Positions 1 to 8,710 are shown, counted from the stretch's first letter. The stretch is DNA of 64,000 bases from Desulfomicrobium sp. UBA5193 (GCA_002412965.1 DHWB01000003.1:774322-838321), one strand, 5' to 3'. Numbers and translations: made by a program. Notes: generated by a model not told the origin, from the sequence alone.

Positions 1-363
1 GCCCCGCTGGGGGCGGCCTTGGGCGCGGCCCACGGCGAAATCTGCGCGGCCCTGCTGCCGCATGTCATGGAGGCCAACATCGCGGCCCTGCGCACCGCGG
101 ATCCCGCCCATCCGGCCCTGGACCGGTACGCCGAGGTGGGGCTGCTGCTCATGGGCGTCCGCGAGGCCATGGCCGGGGTGCGCTTCGTGCGTTCATTGTG
201 CGCGGACCTGGACGTTCGGTCCCTGCGTGTTCTGGGGCTACACGAGGGCGCGGTGCCGGAAGCCGCCCGTAAGGCGGCCGGGGCGTCAAGCATGAAGGGC
301 AATCCCGTGGCGCTGGATCTCAATCTTCTGGAAGGCATCCTGTACCGGGCCATGGACGGGTGA
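1..363 (+). CDS. Iron-containing alcohol dehydrogenase, C-terminal part (5' truncated by window)
   Basis: The reading frame is open from base 1 and stops at 361-363, leaving about 120 residues. The text APLGAALGAAHGEICAALLP is the metal-binding histidine region typical of group III (Fe-dependent) alcohol dehydrogenases, where the sequence normally reads HP.GA....HG....LLP. It is followed by the usual all-helical C-terminal domain (HPALDRYAEVG). These enzymes interconvert alcohols and aldehydes or ketones with NAD(P)H in the cytoplasm. The substrate cannot be read from this fragment, and the N-terminal nucleotide-binding half lies outside the window. Confidence 0.85.
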   Translation, partial: APLGAALGAAHGEICAALLPHVMEANIAALRTADPAHPALDRYAEVGLLLMGVREAMAGVRFVRSLCADLDVRSLRVLGLHEGAVPEAARKAAGASSMKGNPVALDLNLLEGILYRAMDG

Positions 364-425
364 CGTCCGTCGAAGCCCTTTTTGGGGCGCTGGGCGCGCA
401 GAGGCCGTCCCGTTCCGGGGCGGGG

Positions 426-755
426 TCATTTCCGGCCGTCGCCCCACACGGGGTCCTGGCCGAACCTGTCCATCCACCATTCCTCGTCGGATAGGTGCCG
501 TCTGAGCTCCTCCTCGGCGAAGGAGTACTGGTATGTCTCGCAATAGCTGACGACGGTTCTGTAGGCCTCGACGATCCTGCGCGTCATCTCGCAGCACATT
601 TCCCTGTCTCCGGGGTGCGTGTCGGGATGCCAGCGCTTGAGAAGGCGTGTGTACGCGGACCGGATTTCCTCCATGGTGGCCCTGTCCTGCAGTTCGAGGC
701 GGCTCTTGGCCGCGACGAGTTCCGCGTATGTGGGACTTTTCATGCTCGTGCTCAT
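426..755 (-). CDS. J-domain (DnaJ-like) protein, 109 aa
   Basis: A short protein with one J domain: the HPD tripeptide that contacts Hsp70 is at residues 43-45 (KRWHPDTHPGD), preceded by a basic helix with LLKRW. There is no glycine-rich, zinc-finger or C-terminal peptide-binding region, so it is a type III J protein or co-chaperone. The start is supported by AGGAG five bases upstream. Its ATG overlaps the TGA of the upstream channel gene by four bases (ATGA), so the two are probably translationally coupled. A J protein joined to a K+ channel gene is unusual, and its specific client is unknown. Confidence 0.85.
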   Translation of the reverse strand: MSTSMKSPTYAELVAAKSRLELQDRATMEEIRSAYTRLLKRWHPDTHPGDREMCCEMTRRIVEAYRTVVSYCETYQYSFAEEELRRHLSDEEWWMDRFGQDPVWGDGRK

Positions 756-2455
756 GAGGACTCCTGATACAGCTCCGCAAATTTCTTCTCCGCCTCGGCC
801 GTCGCGATCAGGATCAGTTCGTCATCGTCCTGTACCACGATGTTCGGGTGGGGGTTGATGAGCATTTTCTCATCGCGTTTGATGGCGACAATGCTGCATC
901 CGGTGTCCTCGCGAATTTGCTGGTCGCGCAGGGCCTTGCCGATGATGGTCTTGCCTGGCGTGGCACGGAAGATGTTCAGCCCTTCGGAGATCATCAGCAT
1001 CTTTTCCGGCTGGAGCAGGTTCAGGATGGTCGCGGTGCACAGGGACGCATAGGACATGACCAGATTGGCGCCGGCGCGATGCAGGGTGTTGATGTTGCGG
1101 TCCAGGCTGGCGCGGCTGATGATCTGAACGTCAGGACGCAGGCGGCGGCAGTAGATGGTCAGGAAGATGTTCAGGTCGTCGTCGTGGGTGGTGATGATGA
1201 TCGACGGGGTTTCGTTGATGCCGGCCGCGACGAGGATGTCCAGGTCGGCGGCGCTGCCCTGGATGATGCGCGTGTCGCCCGGGTTCTTGATCGCCTTTTT
1301 TTCCACCACCCGGTAGTCTATGCTCCTTTGCCCCAAGGCCTGGGCCACAGACATGCCAACCCTCCCGCCGCCGAGAACCAGCACGGGACCCTTGTGCTCC
1401 CCGCGCGTTCCGTCCGGCCCCATGAGCTGATCGTAGCTGTCCAGTTGCGCCTCGGAACCGGCCAGCACCAGGACCGTCGAGGCACTGATCGCGCTCTGCG
1501 GGCCGGGGAGCTGAAATCGTCCCCTTTCCCACATCCCGACGACATTGACGCCGGTCAGCTCGCGCAAGCGGCTCTCGGCCAGGGTGCGCCCCTGCAGCGG
1601 AGTGCGCATGGCCGGGGCTTCAGCGATGAGCAGTTCGTCGAATTTGCCGATGACGTTGGCCTGCATGCTCAGGCCAAGCACCCTCCTGGCCAGGACCTGT
1701 CCCAGCATTTTGGTGAACTGGAAGGTGTGCGAGCTGCCTGCCAGATCAAGGATGTCGACGGAGTCGTCCTGGTCGGCGTTGGTGACGATGAGGACTTTGT
1801 CCGAGACCTCGCGGATGGTGAAGATGATGTTGGTGCTGCTCACATCCTCATTCATGACCACGACCATGGAGGCATCGTGGATGCGCACGCGGTTGTAGGT
1901 TTCCGGGTCGTCGAGCTCGCCCAGAATCACATTGAGCCCGGTCTCGTGCAGGTTCAGGGCCTGCTGCAGGTCGGCGATGAGGATGACGTATGGGATGCCG
2001 TACTGGTTGAATTTTTCCACCAGATTGAGGGTGATGGCGTCGAATTGGGTCAGGATGACGTGCCGGAAGATGTCGCCTTCGAGGGTGCGCGGCGCTCTGG
2101 CCCTGTTCTGTTCTTCCAGCCAGGGCGCGTAAAAAAACTGGATGAAGGTGAATGGCAGGACGATGAGCATGAAAATGACGCCGCTGAGCATGACGACGAT
2201 GGAAAACAAGCGCCCCAGGTCCGAGGTGAAGGTGATGTCGCCGAAGCCCAGCGTGCTCATGACCGTCAAGGTCCAGTAGAGGCCGGTGATCCAAGAGTGT
2301 TTTTGCTCTTCGTAGGCCATCAGGAAATGGAACAGAACTGTGTAGATGCCGAACAGGGCCAGCAGGATCAGCACGAAACGGATCATCAGCCGCGAGTTGT
2401 TCTTCCGGTTGGCCTGGCTCACCAAGGCCGCCATCTGGGATACCAAGAATTTCAT
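752..2455 (-). CDS. Potassium channel protein with two RCK/TrkA domains, 567 aa
   Basis: Two predicted membrane helices (about residues 24-46 and 83-106) flank a pore loop whose filter reads TLGFGD (68-73), a slight variant of TVGYGD. The rest is cytoplasmic: a first Rossmann-like TrkA-N region without a clear glycine motif, a TrkA-C region, a second TrkA-N with a clean LGGGRVG nucleotide-binding turn near residue 355, and a second TrkA-C at the end. This is the 2-TM, double-RCK architecture of bacterial K+ channels gated by nucleotides or ions. It is followed with a 4-bp overlap by the J-domain gene. The Phe in the filter replaces the usual Tyr but is tolerated in known channels. Confidence 0.88.
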   Translation of the reverse strand: MKFLVSQMAALVSQANRKNNSRLMIRFVLILLALFGIYTVLFHFLMAYEEQKHSWITGLYWTLTVMSTLGFGDITFTSDLGRLFSIVVMLSGVIFMLIVLPFTFIQFFYAPWLEEQNRARAPRTLEGDIFRHVILTQFDAITLNLVEKFNQYGIPYVILIADLQQALNLHETGLNVILGELDDPETYNRVRIHDASMVVVMNEDVSSTNIIFTIREVSDKVLIVTNADQDDSVDILDLAGSSHTFQFTKMLGQVLARRVLGLSMQANVIGKFDELLIAEAPAMRTPLQGRTLAESRLRELTGVNVVGMWERGRFQLPGPQSAISASTVLVLAGSEAQLDSYDQLMGPDGTRGEHKGPVLVLGGGRVGMSVAQALGQRSIDYRVVEKKAIKNPGDTRIIQGSAADLDILVAAGINETPSIIITTHDDDLNIFLTIYCRRLRPDVQIISRASLDRNINTLHRAGANLVMSYASLCTATILNLLQPEKMLMISEGLNIFRATPGKTIIGKALRDQQIREDTGCSIVAIKRDEKMLINPHPNIVVQDDDELILIATAEAEKKFAELYQESS

Positions 2456-2604
2456 GAATGTCTCGTTTTGTTGGGGTCGATGTGCATTCCGTAGCTCAGG
2501 AGGCGGCTGCGCATCAAGGCAGTCAGAGACAATTATTGCGCGCGGGGCTTCATCCGGCGCAAGTCGGTGAGTGAATTTGTTAGCGTGTTGATCAGTCTTC
2601 AGGC

Positions 2605-2669
2605 TTGATGAAAAAGCTCAATCGGGATTGTGGCGTTTTGCCGGAATCCCGATTGAGCTTTTTCATCAA
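2605..2669. repeat. Perfect 25-bp inverted repeat with 15-nt spacer
   Basis: Bases 2605-2629 and 2645-2669 are exact reverse complements (25 of 25), separated by 2630-2644, which itself holds a small GGC/GCC stem. It sits in the 430-bp gap between two divergent genes, where a terminator is not expected, and it is not followed by a T-tract. I see no other gene or RNA in this gap. It could be a miniature palindromic repeat, a cruciform-type regulatory element, or a terminator protecting the downstream promoter. Confidence 0.8.
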
Positions 2670-2885
2670 TAGAGTGGACGGTTGCTGCAGCCTTCGTGCT
2701 CACCAAGAAATGTTTTGGGGGAGCATGTTCTTTCCGCTTTAATTGATGTATGCGTTGAGGAACCCTTGGGTGCAACTCTCTCGGGCTGGCAGCCTAGGTG
2801 GCCATGGCCAACACGGTCATGCACCACTGCGGATACAAAAACGCGATGACTCGCGACACAACCGAAATTAACGAAGGACAATGTG

Positions 2886-4067
2886 ATGCACAGGAAAAAA
2901 ATCAAGGACGGGGTTTACTGGATGGGCGCTGTCGATTGGGACAGACGCCTCTTCGACTCGCTTGTTCCGCTTCCCGACGGGACGACCTACAACGCCTATC
3001 TTGTGGAGGGGAGCGAGAAGACGGCGCTCATCGATGCCGTTGATCCGGACATGGTCGAGACATTGCTCGCGCACCTGGAGGGGGTGGACAGGATCGACTA
3101 TCTCGTCTCCCAACACGCGGAGCAGGACCACTCCGGGACCATCGCCGTGGTGCTGGACCTGTATCCGGAGGCAAAGATCGTCACCAACGCCAAGGCCAAG
3201 TCCATGCTGATGGATCTGTTGCTGATCCCCGAGGACAACTTCATCGTCGTCGCGGATGGCGAAACCCTGTCCCTGGGTGACAAGACGCTCAAGTTCATCC
3301 TCACGCCGTGGGTGCATTGGCCGGAGACCATGTCCACCTATCTGGCGGAGGACAAGATCCTGTTCAGCTGTGATTTCTTCGGCTCCCACATAGCCAGCAG
3401 CGACCTCTTCGTCCGTGACCAGGGTCGGGTGCATGAGGCAGCCAAACGCTATTTCGGTGAAATCATGATGCCTTTTCGCAGCATGATCACCAAGAATCTC
3501 GAAAAGATCGCTCCCTACGACATAGCCATGATCGCGCCCAGTCACGGGCAGATTTATGATCAACCGGGCTGGATCGTGGATGCCTACACGGATTGGGTTT
3601 CCGGCGTGCCGCACAACCTGGTGGCCTTCCCCTTCGTCTCCATGCACGGCAGCACGCGTCTCATGGTCGATCATCTGACGGCGGCCCTGTCCGAGCACGA
3701 CGTGCGGGTGGAGCTTTTCAACCTTGCCGTGACCGACATCGGCAAGCTGGCCATGTCGCTGGTGGACGCGGGCACCATTGTGTTAGGTACGCCCACGGTC
3801 CTTGCCGGGCCGCATCCCCTGGCCGCCTACGCTGCGTTCCTGGCCAACGCCTTGCGGCCCAAGGCACAATACCTGTCCATCGTCGGTTCGTTCGGGTGGG
3901 GCGGCAAGACGGTTGAAACCCTGGCCGGCATGATCCCCAATCTCAAGGTACAGGTTTTGGATCCGGTGTTGTGCAAGGGGCTGCCCCAGGACGAGGCCTT
4001 TGCAGCTTTGGACCGGCTGGCGGACGCCATCGCACAGAAGCACAAGGAAAGCGGTTTTCGAAAGTAA
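2886..4067 (+). CDS. A-type flavodiiron protein (rubredoxin:oxygen oxidoreductase family)
   Basis: A beta-lactamase-fold N-terminal domain carries the full diiron ligand set: H77, E79, D81 (HAEQDH motif), H144 (WVHWPE), D163 (SCDFFG) and H220 (APSHG). From about residue 250 a flavodoxin domain follows (FVSMHGSTRLM). The family reduces O2 to water, or NO to N2O, using rubredoxin electrons in anaerobes. I chose ATG 2886 over GTG 2883 because AAGGA then sits seven bases upstream. The gene lies 80 bp before hcp on the same strand, pointing to a shared role against oxygen and nitric-oxide stress. Length (393 aa) fits Desulfovibrio ROO. Confidence 0.93.
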   Translation: MHRKKIKDGVYWMGAVDWDRRLFDSLVPLPDGTTYNAYLVEGSEKTALIDAVDPDMVETLLAHLEGVDRIDYLVSQHAEQDHSGTIAVVLDLYPEAKIVTNAKAKSMLMDLLLIPEDNFIVVADGETLSLGDKTLKFILTPWVHWPETMSTYLAEDKILFSCDFFGSHIASSDLFVRDQGRVHEAAKRYFGEIMMPFRSMITKNLEKIAPYDIAMIAPSHGQIYDQPGWIVDAYTDWVSGVPHNLVAFPFVSMHGSTRLMVDHLTAALSEHDVRVELFNLAVTDIGKLAMSLVDAGTIVLGTPTVLAGPHPLAAYAAFLANALRPKAQYLSIVGSFGWGGKTVETLAGMIPNLKVQVLDPVLCKGLPQDEAFAALDRLADAIAQKHKESGFRK

Positions 4068-4118
4068 CCCTAAAAACTCTTTTTCAGCGATTGAGGTGCG
4101 CTAAGAATCGCGCAGGAC

Positions 4119-4135
4119 GTTACGTGCATTGTAAC
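4119..4135 (+). promoter_or_regulatory. GTTAC-N7-GTAAC inverted repeat upstream of hcp
   Basis: A short dyad ends 12 bases before the hcp start and touches the ribosome-binding region. Hcp genes in sulfate reducers are commonly controlled by the CRP/FNR-family regulator HcpR through short palindromes. Whether this is such a site is only a suggestion, and its position so close to the start would imply repression. Confidence 0.3.
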
Positions 4136-4147
4136 AAGGAGGTCATC

Positions 4148-5809
4148 ATGTTTTGCTTCCAGTGTCAGGAAACTGCCAAGAACACCGGCTGCACGGTCAA
4201 GGGCATGTGCGGCAAGCCGGAAGAAACCGCCAACTTGCAGGATCTGCTGATTTTCGTCCTGCGCGGCATCGCGGTCTTCGGCGAGAGACTCAGAGAACTT
4301 GGGAGCCCGGATCGTTCCAATGACGACTTCGTGCTGCAGGCCCTTTTTGCCACCATCACCAACGCCAACTGGGACGACGCCCGTTTCGTGACCCTGATCC
4401 AGGAAGGCCTGGCTCGTCGCGAGCGTCTGAAGGCCGCCTTTCTTGCCGCGTTCAAGGCCAGGCACGGGCGTGAATTTTCCGATCCCCTGCCCGAGGCCGC
4501 TACCTGGAGCGCAGATTCGGCATCCTTCGCCGAAAAGGCCAAGAGCGTGGGCATCCTGTCCACCGCCAACGAGGATGTGCGTTCCCTGCGCGAGTTGCTG
4601 ATCATCGGCCTCAAAGGCTTGGCCGCCTATGCCGAGCACGCTGCGGTGCTGGGCTTCCGCAAGCCCGAGATCGACGACTTCATGCTTGAGGCCCTGGCCT
4701 CGACGACCAAGAATCTGTCCGTGGACGAGATGGTCGCCCTGGTCTTGAAGGCCGGCGGCATGGCCGTGACCACCATGGCCCTGCTGGACGAGGCCAACAC
4801 CACCACCTACGGCAATCCGGAAATCACCACGGTCAACATCGGGGTGGGCAAGAATCCCGGCATCCTCATCAGCGGCCATGATCTCAAGGACATGGCGGAG
4901 CTGCTGCAGCAGACCGAGGGCACGGGCGTGGACGTCTACACCCACGGCGAAATGCTTCCGGCCAACTACTATCCGGCATTCAAGAAGTACCCGCATTTCG
5001 TGGGCAACTACGGCGGCTCCTGGTGGCAGCAGAACCCCGAATTCGAATCCTTCAACGGCCCCATCCTGCTGACCACAAACTGTCTGGTGCCGCTCAAAAA
5101 AGAGAACACCTATCTGGACCGCCTCTACACCACGGGCGTGGTCGGTTACGAGGGCGCCAAGCACGTCGCTGACCGTCCTGCGGGCGGAGCCAAGGATTTC
5201 TCGGCGCTGATCGCCCAGGCCAAGAAATGTCCGCCGCCCGTCGAGATCGAGACCGGCAGCATCGTCGGCGGGTTCGCCCACCATCAGGTCATGGCCCTGG
5301 CCGACAAGGTGGTGGAGGCCGTCAAGTCCGGAGCCATCAAGCGCTTCGTGGTCATGGCCGGGTGTGACGGACGGCAGAAGGCTCGTCACTACTTCACGGA
5401 GGTGGCCGAAAACCTGCCCAAGGACACGGTCATCCTCACGGCCGGTTGCGCCAAGTTCCGCTATAACAAGCTCAATCTGGGCGACATCGGCGGCATTCCC
5501 CGCGTCCTCGACGCAGGGCAGTGCAACGACTCCTATTCCCTGGCCGTCATCGCCCTGAAGCTCAAGGAAGTCTTCGGCCTCAGCGACATCAACGACCTGC
5601 CCATCTCGTTCGACATCGCCTGGTACGAGCAGAAGGCCGTGGCCGTGCTGCTGGCGCTCTTGTTCCTCGGCGTGAAGGGCATCCGCCTCGGGCCCACGCT
5701 GCCGGGCTTTTTGTCCCCCAACGTGGCCAAGGTGCTGGTCGACAACTTCAACATAAAGCCCATCGGCACGGTGCAGGACGACATCGCGGCCATGATGGCG
5801 GGAAACTAG
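4148..5809 (+). CDS. hcp: Hybrid cluster protein (hydroxylamine / NO reductase)
   Basis: This is a 553-residue protein starting MFCFQCQET, the classic Hcp N-terminus. The cysteines for the proximal cluster are C3, C6, C15 and C21. Hybrid-cluster ligands are visible further on (for example TTNCLVPL, GCDGRQ and TAGCAKFRYN). Hcp is a cytoplasmic Fe-S enzyme that reduces hydroxylamine in vitro and acts as NO reductase or S-nitrosylase in vivo. The start at 4148 is supported by AAGGAGG six bases upstream. It follows the ROO-type flavodiiron gene by 80 bp without a clear terminator, so the two may be co-transcribed. The length equals the usual deltaproteobacterial form. Confidence 0.97.
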   Translation: MFCFQCQETAKNTGCTVKGMCGKPEETANLQDLLIFVLRGIAVFGERLRELGSPDRSNDDFVLQALFATITNANWDDARFVTLIQEGLARRERLKAAFLAAFKARHGREFSDPLPEAATWSADSASFAEKAKSVGILSTANEDVRSLRELLIIGLKGLAAYAEHAAVLGFRKPEIDDFMLEALASTTKNLSVDEMVALVLKAGGMAVTTMALLDEANTTTYGNPEITTVNIGVGKNPGILISGHDLKDMAELLQQTEGTGVDVYTHGEMLPANYYPAFKKYPHFVGNYGGSWWQQNPEFESFNGPILLTTNCLVPLKKENTYLDRLYTTGVVGYEGAKHVADRPAGGAKDFSALIAQAKKCPPPVEIETGSIVGGFAHHQVMALADKVVEAVKSGAIKRFVVMAGCDGRQKARHYFTEVAENLPKDTVILTAGCAKFRYNKLNLGDIGGIPRVLDAGQCNDSYSLAVIALKLKEVFGLSDINDLPISFDIAWYEQKAVAVLLALLFLGVKGIRLGPTLPGFLSPNVAKVLVDNFNIKPIGTVQDDIAAMMAGN

Positions 5810-5860
5810 TGTCTCAAGGGACAGGCGAAGGCCAACCTTTGTCTGCACGAAGATACTACA

Positions 5861-5894
5861 GGAAGGCCGGCTGTTTCCGGCTGGCCTTCCTTCT
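5861..5894 (+). terminator. Probable rho-independent terminator of hcp
   Basis: GGAAGGCC at 5861-5868 pairs with GGCCTTCC at 5883-5890, and the spacer contains a further CCGG/CCGG option. A short T-rich tail (TTCT) follows. It lies 51 bp after the hcp stop codon. Confidence 0.6.
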
Positions 5895-5943
5895 CGATGT
5901 GTGCGCGTCAAACGCTGCGGCTTGTCCTCTGTGTCCACGTCCG

Positions 5944-5988
5944 GCATTGAGGCATTCCCGCGAAGGCGGGACGACAGAACCTCAATGC
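5944..5988. repeat. Nested palindromic (REP-like) element
   Basis: An outer pair GCATTGAGG (5944-5952) / CCTCAATGC (5980-5988) encloses an inner CCCGC-gaag-GCGGG hairpin at 5957-5970. The inner core ATTCCCGCGAAGGCGGG resembles a palindromic core seen dispersed in intergenic regions of many bacteria. It lies in the 351-bp gap between hcp and the rhodanese gene, which otherwise holds the hcp terminator and, near 6124, a small dyad. Confidence 0.55.
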
Positions 5989-6123
5989 ATCACGTGCAAT
6001 CCTCCCCATGCTCTATTTTTACCGGTCAAAACCGGAAGAATGGCCCGTTGCAAACGTGCGTAAAAAATAGGGGCGAATCTGTACATAATAACAACGAGTT
6101 GTGGATTCACGGATATTTCATGG

Positions 6124-6137
6124 CAGGTTCAAACCTG
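6124..6137 (+). promoter_or_regulatory. CAGGTT-CA-AACCTG dyad upstream of rhodanese operon
   Basis: A 6-bp perfect inverted repeat with a 2-bp centre ends 23 bp before the start codon at 6161, inside an AT-rich leader. Position and symmetry suit an operator, but no regulator gene is adjacent and the assignment is tentative. Confidence 0.3.
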
Positions 6138-6160
6138 AAATTTTAAAAACGGGAGACGTC

Positions 6161-6532
6161 ATGGAAGATTTTCTGCGCAGCATGACCATGAAAGATATCG
6201 GCACAAGCCTCATTTCGGCTGATCAGTTTGTGACCCTGTTCAATGGGGGGGAAACCGTTCTGCTGGATATTCGCTATCCTTTTGAGACACGCTTGTGGGG
6301 CATGTCGTTTGCCGTTGAAATCCCTCTGAACGAACTGCCGGATCGCTTGGCTGAATTGCCTCGGGACAAAACGATTGTCTGTGCATGTCCGCTTGATATC
6401 CGGTCCAATATCGCTTGCCAGTATCTTCTCCTGCAGGGATTTCAGGCCAAGATTCTTCTTGGCGGACTGGTCGCGCTGGCAGACAGATTGCGGGGCGGTG
6501 CGGCCAATGATCTCAAGCTTGATCGTCCATGA
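6161..6532 (+). CDS. Rhodanese-like domain protein, 123 aa
   Basis: A single rhodanese homology domain: LDIRYPFETRLWG corresponds to the conserved first motif, and VCACPLDIRSNIA is the active-site loop with two candidate cysteines. The residues after the cysteine are not the usual CRSGxRS, so sulfurtransferase activity is uncertain. The ATG at 6161 has GGGAGA six to nine bases upstream; an earlier in-frame ATG at 6101 lacks a comparable site. The stop overlaps the next ATG (ATGA), coupling it to the TSUP transporter, a frequent pairing in sulfur-compound handling. Confidence 0.85.
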   Translation: MEDFLRSMTMKDIGTSLISADQFVTLFNGGETVLLDIRYPFETRLWGMSFAVEIPLNELPDRLAELPRDKTIVCACPLDIRSNIACQYLLLQGFQAKILLGGLVALADRLRGGAANDLKLDRP

Positions 6533-7272
6533 CCCTCTATATCGCCAGCTTTTTCGCCACGCTGTTCTTTTCGGCTCTTTTCGCCACAGGCGGAATGGGG
6601 TCCTCCATTGTGCTCATTCCGATCCTGGGGTTCCTCGGCGTTGATTTTAATCTGGCCAAGGCTGTCGGCTTGTTCATCAACTCCATGACGACTTCAACCG
6701 CCAGTTTCTTGAACTGGCGGCGACAGTTGCTTGATTTTTCCACCATCACGCCATTTCTTATCGCATCAGTATGCTGCGCTCCGATCGGAACCTACTGCGC
6801 CAGCATCTGGAACGTGGATCATATCAAGTTGGCTTTCGTTATCTTTTTGTTTTTTTCCTCGGCAATGATGTTTTTCAGAGGTCGCACGCCGCGCGAGGAA
6901 ACAGTAAAATGTAAATGGGCCATGTTCCCGCTTGGTCTCGGTGTCGGTTTTCTGGCCGGACTTCTGGGCATCGGCGGCGGCGCGCTCATTGTTCCGGTCC
7001 TTTACGGCATGGGCTTTTCGCCCAGACAAATTGCCATCAACGCCAGCTTCATGATCCCTTTTTCGACGATGTCCGCTTTTCTGAGCTACGCCGGACTCAT
7101 CACGATTGACTGGACGCTCATTGGCGTGACGACCATCGGAGGCATGTTGGGCGGACTTGTCGGCAACCGCATCATGCACGCGAAACTCAAGAACACCGAT
7201 ATCAAAAATGTGCTGTGCCTTGTTTTGTGTTTGGTCGGCCTCAAAATGCTTTTCGACATTCTGGCGGTGTAA
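6529..7272 (+). CDS. TSUP (TauE/SafE) family membrane permease, 247 aa
   Basis: About eight hydrophobic segments arranged as two repeats, each with the family's glycine/proline loop; the second repeat begins GLGVGFLAGLLGIGGGALIVP, diagnostic for TauE/SafE proteins. Members export sulfite, sulfoacetate or related anions across the inner membrane. The start overlaps the rhodanese gene by four bases, and the diguanylate cyclase begins one base after its stop, so all three form one operon. The coupling to rhodanese supports a sulfur substrate, by inference only. Confidence 0.9.
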   Translation: MTLYIASFFATLFFSALFATGGMGSSIVLIPILGFLGVDFNLAKAVGLFINSMTTSTASFLNWRRQLLDFSTITPFLIASVCCAPIGTYCASIWNVDHIKLAFVIFLFFSSAMMFFRGRTPREETVKCKWAMFPLGLGVGFLAGLLGIGGGALIVPVLYGMGFSPRQIAINASFMIPFSTMSAFLSYAGLITIDWTLIGVTTIGGMLGGLVGNRIMHAKLKNTDIKNVLCLVLCLVGLKMLFDILAV

Positions 7273-7273
7273 C

Positions 7274-8482
7274 ATGTCTTTAGGAAAAGAAGTGCTCGCG
7301 ACGTATGACTCCATGCTCACCGGGGATATTCTTTTCGAGCGCAGCATCACGCCCATGGTGATCGTCGATAGTCAGCGCATCATGGTCAAGGCGAACATCC
7401 GCTTCTGCGATTTGTTCGAGTATTCGCGGGGTGAAATTCTCGGTCGGTCCACAGCAATGCTGACTCCATCCCTGGAACACTTTGAGAGCTACAAGCAATG
7501 CTTCGAGCGAACACGCGACGGATCCTTGCAAAGCCGCGACCTGCTTTACAGGAAGAAGGACGGCGCGCTTTTCTGGGTCAAGCTGACGGGCATACCCATA
7601 GTGACTGACGCGCAGCAATTCGTGCTGTGGTCATTCGACGATATAACGGAAGAAGTTCACGCCCGTGAAGAGATCAGGGACCGTTACCGGGAACTCGAGA
7701 TCATCTTCGAGAAGGTTCGTGCGGGACTTCTGTTTGTGGTTGACGGGGTGATCAGTCGAGTCAACCAGTCTTTTCTGAGTATGCTCAACGAAAAGCACGA
7801 AAATGTTGTGGGTCGCAACGTGACGGTCTTTTTGGACTGTTTTGAGAAATGCAAGACGGAGGGAACAAAAAAGATCGTTCGTTTTCGCAATCGCGATGGC
7901 CACGTGACGATCGTCGAAAGGGAGATTGTCCCCGTCATCGAGAACAGCCACATCATTGTCTTCATCGACATCACCGCGCATGTGCAGGAGAAGGAGGTGT
8001 TGACGAAGAAATCTCAGATCGATGGTCTGACCGGAATTTTCAATCGCAACACGTTTGTCCAATTCGCTCAGGAGATGCTCCTCAGCCCTGCGCACGAGTA
8101 TGCGTCCTTCATGCTTTTCGACATAGATCATTTCAAGGAGATCAATGACACCTATGGCCATGACATTGGGGACGAGGTGCTGATCGAGCTTGTGCGTCTG
8201 ATCCAGCAACTGCTCAGGCGGGAGGAGATTTTTGGCCGCTTCGGAGGCGAGGAGTTTGGCGTTCTTTTCCCCGTTGCCCAGGATCAGGCCAAGGTCATAG
8301 CGCTGCGGCTGTTGGAGGCCATTCGTCAGCACAGGTTTACCCGTGGGAAGCTCTCCGTGACCGTCAGCATGGGGCTGGTGGACAATACGTTTTCCAATGT
8401 TTTTGAAACGATGTTCAAGGAGGCTGACCGCCTGCTGTATATCGCCAAGAACAGCGGACGCGATTGTCTGGAATACCGTTAA
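7274..8482 (+). CDS. Diguanylate cyclase with two PAS domains, 402 aa
   Basis: The N-terminal half holds two PAS-type sensor domains (about residues 18-135 and 145-255; motifs MVIVDSQRI and GLLFVVDGV). The C-terminal GGDEF domain carries GGEEF at 324-328 with DGLTGIFNR and FDIDHFKEIND, so catalysis of two GTP to cyclic-di-GMP is expected. The inhibitory-site position reads RREE rather than RxxD, suggesting weak product inhibition. There are no membrane helices, so it is cytoplasmic. The reading frame is open further upstream, but the ATG at 7274 directly follows the TSUP stop. Operon position suggests it responds to the same sulfur-related signal. Confidence 0.9.
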   Translation: MSLGKEVLATYDSMLTGDILFERSITPMVIVDSQRIMVKANIRFCDLFEYSRGEILGRSTAMLTPSLEHFESYKQCFERTRDGSLQSRDLLYRKKDGALFWVKLTGIPIVTDAQQFVLWSFDDITEEVHAREEIRDRYRELEIIFEKVRAGLLFVVDGVISRVNQSFLSMLNEKHENVVGRNVTVFLDCFEKCKTEGTKKIVRFRNRDGHVTIVEREIVPVIENSHIIVFIDITAHVQEKEVLTKKSQIDGLTGIFNRNTFVQFAQEMLLSPAHEYASFMLFDIDHFKEINDTYGHDIGDEVLIELVRLIQQLLRREEIFGRFGGEEFGVLFPVAQDQAKVIALRLLEAIRQHRFTRGKLSVTVSMGLVDNTFSNVFETMFKEADRLLYIAKNSGRDCLEYR

Positions 8483-8710
8483 TTTTCTTCGCGCCAAGGT
8501 GTAAGGTCCGCCTTGCATGCGGACAAGACAATTGCGCGGCATGTTTGCGATGATGCCTACTGGGGCAGGGTGACCCGGCAGTGTTTTGTTTCGCCCCCGC
8601 CTGACGAGTGCGATTGAACGGCGCAGGCCGCATCCTTGTCCCGCATTGCCCGCCGCAGGCCGTAATTTGACCCTTGCCACTTCACGCAATCGCGCATAGC
8701 TCCAATCCTC

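Noticed and set aside
848..2494. 548-residue plus-strand ORF
   Set aside because: It is antisense to the K+ channel gene, whose filter and RCK motifs are clear; the plus frame has low-complexity D/G/Q/H-rich text and no domain.
4070..5947. 625-residue minus-strand ORF
   Set aside because: It mirrors hcp, which is certain from its length and cysteine pattern; the antisense frame is repetitive and has no family match.
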